Of a stretch of DNA of 64,000 nucleotides, positions 38,231 through 46,509 are shown one piece after another. Source of the DNA: Quatrionicoccus australiensis (GTDB taxonomy: Bacteria > Pseudomonadota > Gammaproteobacteria > Burkholderiales > Rhodocyclaceae); NCBI RefSeq assembly GCF_020510425.1, contig NZ_JAHBAH010000001.1:3949001-4013000 (forward strand), written 5' to 3'. The notes below the pieces were generated by a model that saw nothing but the letters and a program-made list of their open reading frames with translations, made no database searches and had not been told where the DNA came from. The translations under genes and the position numbers were made by a program. Every line of letters begins with the position of its first letter. Position 1 is the stretch's first letter.

Positions 38231-38462
38231 GAAACAACAGGCCGGTCTCCGGGCTGGTCAGTCTTGAGGCATCGCCTTCCCGACCGGTTCGCGCGCATTG
38301 CTCTGGGCAATGCCACGTTGCCGGCCAGTGGCTGGCGGCTCCTGCGAGTCGCCGTGATGCATCCGCACTGACTTACCGTTGCGGGGGCAGCCGGGGCTTT
38401 GCGAGCATTTGCGTCGCGCACCCCGTTCCCGTTTCACCCGACACCTTGCGGCGGCGGGCACC
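38231..38462 (-). promoter_or_regulatory. Cobalamin riboswitch (TonB receptor/PepSY leader)
   Basis: Read on the minus strand, the leader begins GGTGCCCGCC near 38460, continues GAAACGGGAACGGGGTGCG, then CCCCCGCAACGGTAAGT, GGTCGGGAAGGCGATGC and the B12 box AGCCCGGAGACCGGCCTG at 38241-38257. These are the conserved blocks of the AdoCbl riboswitch in the correct order. The receptor ATG lies about 135 bases beyond the box, leaving room for an expression platform. High corrinoid should shut the receptor off. Confidence 0.93.
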
Positions 38463-38473
38463 TGTTGCCTTGA

Positions 38474-38497
38474 TCCGGCCGGACGTATCCGGCCGGA
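38474..38497 (-). terminator. Hairpin after cobA
   Basis: TCCGGCCGGA repeated at 38474-38483 and 38488-38497 with a 4-base loop gives a 10-bp stem right after the cobA stop (38504). There is no T-run, so it may stabilise the 3' end or act as a partial terminator before the next riboswitch. Confidence 0.5.
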
Positions 38498-38503
38498 AAT
38501 TCC

Positions 38504-39283
38504 TTAAATGCCGGTGTGTACTTTCTCCTTGTCGAGCAGGCCGACGACGCTGCCGATGACGAGCAGGGTCGGCGGTTTCACGGCGAATTCCCTTGCCGTC
38601 TGCGGCAGGTGGTCGAGCCGGCTCGGATAGATGCGCTGTTGCGGCCAGGTCGCCTTGTAGATCAGCGCGGCCGGTGTGTCGCCGGGCAGGCCGGCGGCCT
38701 GCAAGCGCTCGCTGATGATCTCCAGGCCCTTGACGCCCATGTAGATGACGACCGTCTGGTTGGGCTGGGCGAGGGCGGCCCAGTTCAGGTCTATCGTGTG
38801 ATCCTTGAGATGGCCGGTGACGAAGACACAGCTTTGTGCGTGGTCGCGGTGCGTCAGCGGAAAACCGAAGGCGGCCGCAGCACCAAGCGCGGCGGTGATG
38901 CCGGGCACGATGTCCACCGCGATGCCGTTTTCGAGCAGCACTTCCATTTCCTCGCCGCCACGCCCGAAGACGAAGGGATCGCCGCCCTTGAGGCGGACGA
39001 CGCGGCGTCCGGCGCGGGCCAGTTCAAGCAGCAGTTGCGAGATGTCTTCCTGCGGCAAGGTGTGATTGCCGGCCGCCTTGCCGACGTAGATGCGCTCGGC
39101 GGTCGACGGTGCAAAAGCGAGGATTTCCGGCGCCACCAGATTGTCGTAGACGATGACTTCGGCCTGCTGCAGGCGATGCAACGCCTTCAGCGTCAGCAGT
39201 TCCGGATCGCCGGGACCGGCGCCGACCAGCGCCACGCTGCCGGGCGGAAAGGGGGAGGGAGGAAAAGGCGAGGACGTCAGCAT
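38504..39283 (-). CDS. cobA: Uroporphyrinogen-III C-methyltransferase
   Basis: SAM-dependent enzyme of 259 aa making precorrin-2 from uroporphyrinogen III, the entry to corrin and siroheme synthesis. Family motifs: VALVGAGPGDPELLTLKA (SAM-binding start), VVRLKGGDPFVFGRGGEE and VPGITAALGAAAAFGFPLTHRDHA. It lacks the CysG dehydrogenase/chelatase half. The ATG at 39283 overlaps the ferredoxin gene end by 7 bases. Last gene of the cobalamin operon. Confidence 0.93.
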   Translation of the reverse strand: MLTSSPFPPSPFPPGSVALVGAGPGDPELLTLKALHRLQQAEVIVYDNLVAPEILAFAPSTAERIYVGKAAGNHTLPQEDISQLLLELARAGRRVVRLKGGDPFVFGRGGEEMEVLLENGIAVDIVPGITAALGAAAAFGFPLTHRDHAQSCVFVTGHLKDHTIDLNWAALAQPNQTVVIYMGVKGLEIISERLQAAGLPGDTPAALIYKATWPQQRIYPSRLDHLPQTAREFAVKPPTLLVIGSVVGLLDKEKVHTGI

Positions 39284-39621
39284 GCGCCGGGTTCCGCCTG
39301 GTGGAAGACGAGATCGGCGACGACTTCGCCGTTTTTCAGGTGCTGCTCGACGATGCGTTCCAGGTTGTCCTCGGTGACGTTGTAATACCAGGTGCCGTCG
39401 GGCTGCACGCACATCACCGGGCCGCCCTTGCAGGCGGCGAAGCAGCCGACCTTGGTGCGCTTGACGCGCAGCTCGCCCTGGTCCAGCCCGGCGGCTTTCA
39501 GCGTTTCGCCGAGGCGGCCGAAAAGTGCCTCGGATTCGCCGTTGACCGTACAGCGCGGGCCGGTGCACACCAGCAGGTGGCGTTTGTAGGCGCCGATCTT
39601 CGGCTTGACGGCTTCGCTCAT
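39277..39621 (-). CDS. Thioredoxin-like [2Fe-2S] ferredoxin in cobalamin operon
   Basis: Protein of 114 aa with a thioredoxin-like [2Fe-2S] ferredoxin fold. The cysteine pattern is HLLVCTGPRC early and VGCFAACKGGPVMC later, as in the (2Fe-2S) ferredoxins found in many betaproteobacterial and cyanobacterial cobalamin clusters. It probably supplies electrons to a ring-contraction or reduction step; the partner is unknown. The start overlaps the cbiH stop. Confidence 0.85.
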   Translation of the reverse strand: MSEAVKPKIGAYKRHLLVCTGPRCTVNGESEALFGRLGETLKAAGLDQGELRVKRTKVGCFAACKGGPVMCVQPDGTWYYNVTEDNLERIVEQHLKNGEVVADLVFHQAEPGAC

Positions 39622-40604
39622 GCTTCGACCTCGTTGGCTTCGCCTTCTTCCGGTATTTGAGTTGCCAGCACGGCGGCGATGTAGTCTGCGGGCAGGCGGT
39701 AATCGACGGCTAGTTCGGCGGCCGTCTTGCCGCTTGCCTGGATTTCCGCCATCCAGCCGTTGAGTCCGGTCGACAGCGAGCGGCCGGCCTGTTCGCCGGC
39801 GTGCGTGTTGCGTTCGCCGTCGGCCACCGCGTACTTGTTGGCGTAGCCGCGCGGCGTCACCATCAGGCCGTGCCGCACGAATGTGTTGGAATTGCCGATC
39901 AGCACCGTGGTCAGCATGCCGATATCGGCCTCGGCCATCTTTTCCAGCGTCGTGAACTCGATGCGCTGCTTCGGCCGGTAGGCCGATTTGACGATCGCCA
40001 CCGGCGTCTGCGGATCGCGATGGCGCAGGAACAGGCGCTGCGCCTCGACGATCTGCTGCGTGCGGCGGCCGCTCTTCGGGTTGTACAGCGCGACGACGAA
40101 ATCGGCATAGGCCACGGCATCGAGCCGGCGGGCGATGGTCGGCCACGGCGTCAGCAGGTCGGACAGCGAAATGGCGCAGAAATCGTGGGTCAGCGGCGCA
40201 CCGACCAGTGCGGCGCAGGTGTTGAGCGCCGAAGCGCCGGGCACAATCTCGACTTCAATGTCCGAATCCGGCGTCCAGCCGGCCTGGAACAGCACCTCGA
40301 AAGTCGGTCCGGCCATGCCGTACACGCCGGCGTCGCCCGACGACACCAGCGCCACCTTCTTGCCCTGGCGGGCGCGGTCGAGCGCCTCGATGGCGCGGTC
40401 GAGCTCCTCGGTCATCGACTTCTTGATGACTTCCTTGCCCTCGACCAGGTCGGCGACCAGGCGGATGTAGGTGACGTAGCCGATCACCGTGTCGGCCTCG
40501 GCAATCGCGGTGCGGGCGCGCGCCGTCAGGTGGTCGTGGCTGCCCGGGCCGAGGCCGACGAGCATGATCTTGCCGGTTTTGCCGGTGTTTTCTGGTGCGT
40601 TCAT
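39618..40604 (-). CDS. cbiH: Cobalt-precorrin-3B C17-methyltransferase, extended
   Basis: SAM-dependent methyltransferase of 328 aa that methylates C17 and contracts the ring (CbiH/CobJ). Motifs: IMLVGLGPGSHDHLTARA, VALVSSGDAGVYGMAG, VEIVPGASALNTCAALVGAPL and FVVALYNPKSGRR, all typical. It is about 70 residues longer than most homologues: after the methyltransferase fold an extra C-terminal part (about 260-328, GLNGWMAEIQASGKTAAELA and on) ends in an acidic EEGEANEVEA. The ATG at 40604 overlaps the cobE stop. Confidence 0.9.
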   Translation of the reverse strand: MNAPENTGKTGKIMLVGLGPGSHDHLTARARTAIAEADTVIGYVTYIRLVADLVEGKEVIKKSMTEELDRAIEALDRARQGKKVALVSSGDAGVYGMAGPTFEVLFQAGWTPDSDIEVEIVPGASALNTCAALVGAPLTHDFCAISLSDLLTPWPTIARRLDAVAYADFVVALYNPKSGRRTQQIVEAQRLFLRHRDPQTPVAIVKSAYRPKQRIEFTTLEKMAEADIGMLTTVLIGNSNTFVRHGLMVTPRGYANKYAVADGERNTHAGEQAGRSLSTGLNGWMAEIQASGKTAAELAVDYRLPADYIAAVLATQIPEEGEANEVEA

Positions 40605-40996
40605 GTGGGGATCCTTGCAATGGAGACGGTGGCGTTGCGGCCGTCCAGGCCGCGCAGCTTGTGTTTTTCGATGAGTAGATGACTTTTGTCGGCGCCGGCC
40701 GCGAGCAGCGCCGCTGCTTCCGAGACGGAAGGCGTGCCGGTGTATTTGCGGACGGTTTCCGACGGATTTGGCACGTCGACCGCTGCCAGTTCGGCTGCCG
40801 TATAGAACAGGCACGGCCAGGCGTGGCTTTCGATGACATGCAGCAGTCCGGTTTCGTTGGCCTTGAGGTCGATGCTGGCCACCGCCCAGACGTCCGCCAG
40901 CGAAGCGCCGCAGGCGGCGAGCGCCTGGGCGATGCAGCGTTCGATGGTGATGGCAGGGGTGTTGCGGTCGCAACCGAGGCCGAGGGCGATTTTCAA
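40601..40996 (-). CDS. cobE: CobE / CbiG C-terminal domain protein
   Basis: Protein of 131 aa corresponding to the C-terminal domain of CbiG: ALGLGCDRNTPAITIERCI, WAVASIDLKANETGLL, VPNPSETVRKYTGTPSVSEAAAL. In many bacteria this domain is fused to CbiG; here it is a separate gene, as with CobE of Pseudomonas. It probably helps in opening or removing the C20 fragment of the macrocycle. Separated from cbiG by a 409-base noncoding repeat region. Confidence 0.87.
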   Translation of the reverse strand: MKIALGLGCDRNTPAITIERCIAQALAACGASLADVWAVASIDLKANETGLLHVIESHAWPCLFYTAAELAAVDVPNPSETVRKYTGTPSVSEAAALLAAGADKSHLLIEKHKLRGLDGRNATVSIARIPT

Positions 40997-41405
40997 AAGG
41001 AAAACTCCCGAACCCAGAAAAACGGACCAAAAAGAGAGCGGAGTGTAGACAAGCCCCCCTTCGAGAGCGCCGAGCAGCGCAGAGCCGCCAGGAGCAGTGG
41101 GCTCGCGTTGTTTGAGCCGCAGGCGAGTTTAGCGAGCCCCCTGGCGGCTTGAGCAGCGCAGGGAACCGGGCCACAGGCCCGGCGCGAACGTAGGGGTCGC
41201 CTTTCTTTGCTTACTTTCTTTGGCGAAGCAAAGAAAGTAAGACGCCGCGCCACGGCGGAAAACAGCAGTTCGGTGGCGACCAAGCTCTTTTCCGTGTCCA
41301 CCGGACGGGCAAACAGCCTCCACTCAGCCGGTAGCCGCGCAAGCGATGGGCGTCGGGCGATCAGCGTGGTCGCGCCAGATGTATTTGGTTTTGCCATTGC
41401 TGTGT
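40997..41405. repeat. Noncoding repeat-like insert inside the cobalamin operon
   Basis: 409 bases without a credible gene, in an operon where other neighbours overlap or nearly touch. It contains a GC-rich block (41050-41190) with internal inverted pieces, such as GAGCCGCCAGGAGC near 41080 against GCTTGAGCAG and CCCCTGGCGGCT near 41130-41155. It also holds the AT-rich perfect palindrome at 41210-41241. The composition and the TTTCTTTGC/GCAAAGAAAG core look like a dispersed intergenic repeat seen in many betaproteobacteria; I cannot count copies from this window. Confidence 0.6.
41210..41241. repeat. Perfect 13-bp inverted repeat
   Basis: CTTACTTTCTTTG (41210-41222) and CAAAGAAAGTAAG (41229-41241) around a GCGAAG loop. 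It forms a strong hairpin in RNA from either strand, with no T-run on either side, so it is not a standard terminator. Confidence 0.9.
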
Positions 41406-42149
41406 TCAGCCTTCAGCCTTCGGCCGATACGTCACCTGCCGCCCCGCCAGCCGTACCGCGTACTCCGCCGGCATCGCCCGCTCGCTGATCCACAGCACCG
41501 CGGCGTAGCGGTCAACATCGATTTCCTCGAGTTTTTCAAACAGCGTGACGTTGGCCGGCAAGGGGCCGGTGCGGCCGTTGGCGTGGTTGAACCACCAGTT
41601 GGGCGAGCCGGCTTCCTGGACCAGCGCGACCGCTTCGTCATTGACCATCGCGGCGCTGACCCGCACCAGTTCTGCGTGCGTCGCTTCGAAGGTCCAGCCC
41701 AGTTCGCGGCCAAGCAGGTCCACGCCGATCGTCTGGCGGGCGTCCGAGGCGGTGGTCAGCACGGCTTGCGCGCCGAGCGCCGTGGCGAGGTGGCCGGCCA
41801 GCGCGTTGGCGCCGCCGAGGTGGCCGGAGAGCACGGGAATCGAGAAGCGGCCGGCTTCGTCGATGACGACGACGGCTGGATCGCTTTCCTTGTTTTTCAG
41901 GTGCGGCGCGATCAGGCGCACCACGGCGCCGAGCGAAACGATGGCGATGATGCCGTCGAAGGCGGCGAACAGCGCCGGGATCTGGTCGCCGACCTTGCCC
42001 TCATAGCAATGGGCGGCGCCCGGCGCGGCGGCCTCGGCTTCGACGCGGAATTTTTCGGGCGCGAACAGTTGCGCGCCGGGCAGTGCGGCAACGACTTTCG
42101 CGGCCAGCGCGATGCCATGTTTGGTGATGGAGACGACAGCGTATTTCAT
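41406..42149 (-). CDS. cbiG: Cobalt-precorrin-5A hydrolase CbiG (without C-terminal domain)
   Basis: Enzyme of 247 aa that opens the delta-lactone of cobalt-precorrin-5A with loss of acetaldehyde, a step of the anaerobic route. The CbiG N-terminal and central domains are present: AVVSITKHGIALAAKV, DGIIAIVSLGAVVRLIAPHL, and VVVIDEAGRFSIPVLSGHLGGAN split around residues 92-115. The C-terminal domain is supplied by cobE downstream. ATG overlaps the stop of the acetyltransferase gene. Confidence 0.9.
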   Translation of the reverse strand: MKYAVVSITKHGIALAAKVVAALPGAQLFAPEKFRVEAEAAAPGAAHCYEGKVGDQIPALFAAFDGIIAIVSLGAVVRLIAPHLKNKESDPAVVVIDEAGRFSIPVLSGHLGGANALAGHLATALGAQAVLTTASDARQTIGVDLLGRELGWTFEATHAELVRVSAAMVNDEAVALVQEAGSPNWWFNHANGRTGPLPANVTLFEKLEEIDVDRYAAVLWISERAMPAEYAVRLAGRQVTYRPKAEG

Positions 42150-42619
42150 TCATTTGCTCCGGCTAAATCGGGCGTTCGGCACATCGGGACGTAGCGCACG
42201 CCATTCCGCTCCTGTACTTCAGCCGTCGCGACGAACCCGAGGCGTTGATAGACCGGCACGGCAAATTCGGAGGAATTGACGGTGACTGTTGCCGGCACGG
42301 GAAACTCGGCCTGGATGGCACGCCACAGACTGCGGGCGATCCCGCGCCGATGCGTATCCGGGCTGACGAAGAGATGGTGCAGATGGGCCGGACGGTGCAA
42401 GGTGATGACGCCGACCAGGCGCCCGTCTTCCTCTGCCGCCAGACTGACGAACTCCGGCTTGGCCAGTAGCTCGGCGATGGCAGGGGGGCGAAAGGTCGCG
42501 AGGAAGGGCTGGACACTGGCGGCAGCGGCATCGGCCACAAAATAATGACTCAGCTTGCCGATCAGGGCTGCAATCGCTTCGGCATCAGCCGGCGTGCACT
42601 TGCGGATTGTTTCAGGCAT
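42146..42619 (-). CDS. GNAT-family N-acetyltransferase within cobalamin operon
   Basis: Acetyltransferase of 157 aa. The acetyl-CoA loop HLFVSPDTHRRGIARSL is clear, with the preceding strand GVITLHRPAHLHH and the late motif FAVPVYQRLGFVAT. Substrate unknown. It overlaps both cbiL and cbiG (ATGA at each side), so it is a true member of the operon rather than a chance neighbour. No known cobalamin step needs an acetyltransferase. Confidence 0.88.
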   Translation of the reverse strand: MPETIRKCTPADAEAIAALIGKLSHYFVADAAAASVQPFLATFRPPAIAELLAKPEFVSLAAEEDGRLVGVITLHRPAHLHHLFVSPDTHRRGIARSLWRAIQAEFPVPATVTVNSSEFAVPVYQRLGFVATAEVQERNGVRYVPMCRTPDLAGANE

Positions 42620-43391
42620 TTGCCACCTCCTTGCGTTTGCGGCAACCGCGTCGCAGTTCGCCGCGCACGCGCTTGGGGTTCTGGACGAGCAGCAGCGACA
42701 GGTAATTGACCTTCTCGCCGCGCAGGCTGGCGACGTCGCGCACGATGCGCTCCTGCGGCGAACCGACCTTCTCGATGAACACTGAGGTCGCCAGCAGCTC
42801 GCGGCGTTCGAGCAGGTCGAGGATCTCGTCGAGCAGCGGCTTCACTTTGAGCAGCGCCAGGGTGTCGAACTCGTCGAGCAGGTGGTCGATGACGCCGACG
42901 CCGTAGGCGGCCGGGATGATGGCGAAGGTTTCGTCCTCCTCGGCGAGCGTCGTGCCGGTGGTCGCCGCGGCGGCGGCAAACGAGGAGACGCCGGGAATGG
43001 TCTCGACTTTGACCTCGGGCACCAGTTCGCGGACGACGCGGGCGAGGTGGCCGAAGGTGGCGAAGGTCGAGGCGTCGCCTTCGACCAGGAAGACGAGGTC
43101 GCGGCCGCTGGCGAGCAGTTCGACGGTCTGCGTCGCGGCGCGCGCCCAGGCCTTGGCCAGGATCTCGGCGTCGCGCGTCATCGGGAAGACCAGCTCGACG
43201 GCGTCGGCCGGCACGGCGATGCCGCCGCGTTCGACGATGGCCAGCGCGTAGGAGGACTCCTCGGCCTTTTTGACCGGGTACAGCCAGCGCGCGCCGGATT
43301 GCAGCGCCGCCCAGGCACGGCGGGTGATCAGTTCGGGGTCGCCGGGGCCGAGCGAGGCGCCGATGAGTTTGCCGTAATGTTGTTGCGTCAT
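42612..43391 (-). CDS. cbiL: Precorrin-2 C20-methyltransferase
   Basis: SAM-dependent methyltransferase of 259 aa (CbiL/CobI), second methylation of the corrin ring. Motifs: LIGASLGPGDPELITRRA, DLVFLVEGDASTFATFGHL and VETIPGVSSFAAAAATTGT. The ATG at 43391 overlaps the cbiET stop. The C-terminus is Arg/Lys-rich (RGELRRGCRKRKEV). Confidence 0.93.
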   Translation of the reverse strand: MTQQHYGKLIGASLGPGDPELITRRAWAALQSGARWLYPVKKAEESSYALAIVERGGIAVPADAVELVFPMTRDAEILAKAWARAATQTVELLASGRDLVFLVEGDASTFATFGHLARVVRELVPEVKVETIPGVSSFAAAAATTGTTLAEEDETFAIIPAAYGVGVIDHLLDEFDTLALLKVKPLLDEILDLLERRELLATSVFIEKVGSPQERIVRDVASLRGEKVNYLSLLLVQNPKRVRGELRRGCRKRKEVANA

Positions 43392-44677
43392 TGAGCTTCC
43401 TTGTCTTGTGCCCAGGCGGTGACGATCCACACCGGGTTTTGCGCCGCCATGCGATGCATGTCGAGAATTGGCTGGCTGCGGCTGGCCTGCAGTTGCACCA
43501 CGTCCCAGCCGGCGCCGACGGCCTTGAGCGTGGTTGTCGCCGTCGCCAGGTTTTCCAGCGTGACGAAGTTCATCACCAGCCGGCCGCCGGGTTTCAGGCG
43601 GGCGAGGATCAGGCGGATCAGTTCGTCCAGCTCGCCGCCGGATCCACCGATGAACACCGCGTCCGGGTCCGGCCAGGTGTCGAGCAGCGCCGGCGCCTTG
43701 CCTTCGCAAAGCGTGTAGTTGCCGATCCGGAAACGCTCGGCGTTGGCGCAGGCGTTGGCGGCATCGCCGGCGTTCTTCTCGATCGCCCAGACATGGCCCA
43801 GCGGCGCCAGCCCGGCGGCTTCGAGGCCGACCGAGCCGGAACCGGCGCCGATGTCCCAGACGATGGCGTTCGGCTTGATCTGCAATTTGGCGAGCGACAA
43901 GGCGCGCGCTTCCTGCTTGGTGATCAGGCCCTTCTCGGGCGAGCGCTGGATGTAGGCGAGATCGTCGCGCCCGAAAGCCGGCGCGCTTTCCGGCGGGCGT
44001 TCGACCAACACGACATTGGGGCCGGAAAAGGCCATTTTTGCGGCGTCGACCGCTGCCAGGCCGATATGGATTGCCTCGTCGGGCAGCAGCAGCCGGCAAG
44101 CCACCGACAGCCGCGCCTCAGGGTAGCCGGCGATCAACAGCGCCCGCGCCAGGCGCGCCGGATCGTTCTGCGGGCTGGTGAACAGCGCGACGCGCGGGTG
44201 CAGCGCGATGGCGCGCATCAGCGGGTAAAGGCCGTGCGTCGGCGTCGCCCCGACCACCCATTCGCCGGCATCGGCGCTGTGGCAGGAGGCGATCTTGATC
44301 TCCGCCCAGGGCGTCTGGAAGCGGGCAAAGGCCAGTTGCAGCGTCGAGACGGCGGGTATCACGGTCAGCGCCTCCGCGCCGAGCTTGCCGCCCAGCCAGC
44401 CGGCGATGCCGTGGCAGAGCGGATCGCCGGTGGCGAGCACGACGACGTGCCGGCCGTCGCTTGTGGCAGCAGTGATCCAGCCCGATACGGCGGCGAGTTG
44501 GCCGTCCATATCGCGCAGTTCACTGTGCTCGGCGAGCTGCGGGCGGACCAGATCGAGCGTACGGCCGGCGCCGATCACCAGGTCGGCTGCGTGCAGATGC
44601 TGGCGGGCGGCGTCGGAAAGGCCGGCCCAGCCGTCGTCGAGAATGCCGAGCAGGATGCAGTTTTGGGTTTTCGTCAT
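43388..44677 (-). CDS. cobL: Precorrin-6Y C5,15-methyltransferase (decarboxylating), CbiE-CbiT fusion
   Basis: Bifunctional enzyme of 429 aa. The N-terminal CbiE half (1-220) has ILLGILDDGWAGLSDAAR-type start and VVVLATGDPLCHGIAGWLG; the C-terminal CbiT half (235-429) has a class I methyltransferase fold with WDIGAGSGSVGLEAAGLAP and AVFIGGSGGELDELI. It methylates C5 and C15 and removes the C12 acetate carboxyl. ATG at 44677 overlaps cbiD; the longer frame to 44977 lies inside cbiD. Confidence 0.93.
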   Translation of the reverse strand: MTKTQNCILLGILDDGWAGLSDAARQHLHAADLVIGAGRTLDLVRPQLAEHSELRDMDGQLAAVSGWITAATSDGRHVVVLATGDPLCHGIAGWLGGKLGAEALTVIPAVSTLQLAFARFQTPWAEIKIASCHSADAGEWVVGATPTHGLYPLMRAIALHPRVALFTSPQNDPARLARALLIAGYPEARLSVACRLLLPDEAIHIGLAAVDAAKMAFSGPNVVLVERPPESAPAFGRDDLAYIQRSPEKGLITKQEARALSLAKLQIKPNAIVWDIGAGSGSVGLEAAGLAPLGHVWAIEKNAGDAANACANAERFRIGNYTLCEGKAPALLDTWPDPDAVFIGGSGGELDELIRLILARLKPGGRLVMNFVTLENLATATTTLKAVGAGWDVVQLQASRSQPILDMHRMAAQNPVWIVTAWAQDKEAQ

Positions 44678-45822
44678 GCTTCTTCTTCCTCGACGCGGCA
44701 GATGAAATTGCCCTCGAAATCGCAGACCAGTACGGTCAGGTGGTAGGGGCCGGGGTGCATGCCCTTGAGACTGCGGATCGCCTTGATCGCCAGCCTGCGG
44801 TGGAATTCGACGGCGAGGCCGAGGCCGGCCAGGCGTTCGGCGGCGAAGCGTGCGGTTTCGGCGGCGCGGATTTCCTCGACCAGGTCGGGCGGGGCGCCGA
44901 CTTCCTGTGCCGATTCGGCGAGGATGTCGCGGTCGACCTCGGCCTTCCAGGCATGCGTCACGGCCAGTCCCTGGCACATCTTGGTCAGCTTGCCGACCAT
45001 CGCGCCGACATAGACATGCGGCAGCTTGCGCTTGATGGCGCTGGCAAAGGCCGCCTTGACGAAGTCGCCCATCTGCACGAAGCAGGATTCGTCGAGCTCC
45101 GGCAACTGGGCCATGGCGAATTTTTCGGTGCGCCCGCCGGTGGTGAATACGGCGCTGGTCTGGCCCTGCTTGGCGGCGACATCGACCGCCTGCACGACGC
45201 TGGCGCGAAAGGCGGCAGTCGAGTAGGGGCGGACGATGCCGGTGGTGCCGAGGATGGAAATGCCGCCCAGGATGCCGAGCCGGGCATTCAGCGTCTTTTT
45301 CGCCATTTCCTCGCCGCCGGGTACCGAAATCGTCACTTCCAGGCCGTCGTGGTCGAGCAGTTCGCCGGCCACGGCACGCACGTTGTCGCGGATGTTGCGT
45401 TGCGGCACCGGGTTGATCGCCGGGCCGCCGACTTCGAGGCCGAGTCCGTCCTTGGTCACGATGCCGACGCCGGGGCCGCCGGCGAGCAGGATTTCGCCGG
45501 CGCGGTGCGGCAGCAGGCGGACGTCGGCGGTCAGGTGGGCGCCGTTGGTCGCATCCGGATCGTCGCCGGCATCCTTGATGACCACGGCGTGCGCCGTGCC
45601 GGACGATTCTTCGACGCAGCCGTCGGTCACCGCAAAGCTGACATCGCTGCCGTTGGGCAGGTGGCAGACAATCGTCTCCGGCACTTCGCTGAGGACCAGG
45701 CCGAGCGTCGCGGCCCGCGCTGCGGCGGCCGCACAGGCGCCGGTCGTGAAGCCGCTGCGGTTGCCGCGCTGGCGCTTGCCGTCACCCTTGCGGATCTTGT
45801 CCGGTTTTGCGTTTTCAGCCAT
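44674..45822 (-). CDS. cbiD: Cobalt-precorrin-5B C1-methyltransferase
   Basis: Enzyme of 382 aa specific to the anaerobic (early cobalt) pathway. Signatures: RSGFTTGACAAAAARAAT at residues 22-39, GIVTKDGLGLEVGGPAINPVP and GILGGISILGTTGIVRPYS, with FTTGGRTEK and HVYVGAMVGKL. A basic, probably flexible N-terminus precedes the domain. Directly abuts cbiC and overlaps cobL. Confidence 0.94.
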   Translation of the reverse strand: MAENAKPDKIRKGDGKRQRGNRSGFTTGACAAAAARAATLGLVLSEVPETIVCHLPNGSDVSFAVTDGCVEESSGTAHAVVIKDAGDDPDATNGAHLTADVRLLPHRAGEILLAGGPGVGIVTKDGLGLEVGGPAINPVPQRNIRDNVRAVAGELLDHDGLEVTISVPGGEEMAKKTLNARLGILGGISILGTTGIVRPYSTAAFRASVVQAVDVAAKQGQTSAVFTTGGRTEKFAMAQLPELDESCFVQMGDFVKAAFASAIKRKLPHVYVGAMVGKLTKMCQGLAVTHAWKAEVDRDILAESAQEVGAPPDLVEEIRAAETARFAAERLAGLGLAVEFHRRLAIKAIRSLKGMHPGPYHLTVLVCDFEGNFICRVEEEEA

Positions 45823-46500
45823 TTAGCGCGGGCTGCCGTGCTGTTCGGCTTCGGCCAGCGACAGCATGGCGTGGATCGCCGCGACCACCAGCGTCGAGCC
45901 GCCCTTGCGGCCCTTGATCGCGACCCAGGGCACTTCGTCCACGGTCATCAGCAGGTCTTTCGATTCGGCGGCCGAGACGAAGCCGACCGGCATACCGACG
46001 ACCAGCGCCGGGCGCACGCCTTCCTCGCGGATCAAGCGGACCAGTTCGATCAGCGCGGTCGGCGCATTGCCGATGCCGACGATGGCGCCCTCGAGCTTGC
46101 CGAGGCGCTGCGCCTTGCGCATGGCCTGCACGGCGCGCGTCGTGTCGGCGGCCTGGGCGGCGGCGATCACGTCGGCGTCGGAAATGTAATGGTGCGTCGT
46201 CAGGCCGAAGTGCTGCAAACGCGGTTTCGACAGCCCGACGCAGATCATCTCGACATCGGCGACGATGGGTGTGCCGCCGCGCAGCACGGCCTGGAAACCG
46301 GCACGCATCGCGTCCGGGTGGAAGGCGGTCAGGCCGTTGAATTCGAAATCGGCGTTGGCGTGGATCATGCGACGCACCAGCGGCCACTGTTCGGCGCTGT
46401 AATTGTGCGGGCCGGCCTCGGCGTCGATGACGGCGAAGGAGTCGTGCTCGATGGCACGGCCGGCAGCGGTCAACTGCTCGGTAACGGTGTTTTTGCTCAT
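45823..46500 (-). CDS. cbiC: Precorrin-8X methylmutase
   Basis: Enzyme of 225 aa moving the C11 methyl to C12 to give hydrogenobyrinate or cobyrinate. The catalytic His47 is in LVRRMIHANADFEF. Other conserved parts are PIVADVEMICVGLSK, VGIGNAPTALIELVRLI and GMPVGFVSAAESK. Stop directly abuts the cbiD start. Confidence 0.94.
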   Translation of the reverse strand: MSKNTVTEQLTAAGRAIEHDSFAVIDAEAGPHNYSAEQWPLVRRMIHANADFEFNGLTAFHPDAMRAGFQAVLRGGTPIVADVEMICVGLSKPRLQHFGLTTHHYISDADVIAAAQAADTTRAVQAMRKAQRLGKLEGAIVGIGNAPTALIELVRLIREEGVRPALVVGMPVGFVSAAESKDLLMTVDEVPWVAIKGRKGGSTLVVAAIHAMLSLAEAEQHGSPR

Positions 46501-46509
46501 GTCTTTTTC

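Noticed and set aside
41000..41405. Possible insertion sequence between cbiG and cobE
   Set aside because: No transposase frame and no terminal inverted repeats bounding the segment with target duplication that I can see; treated as a dispersed noncoding repeat instead.
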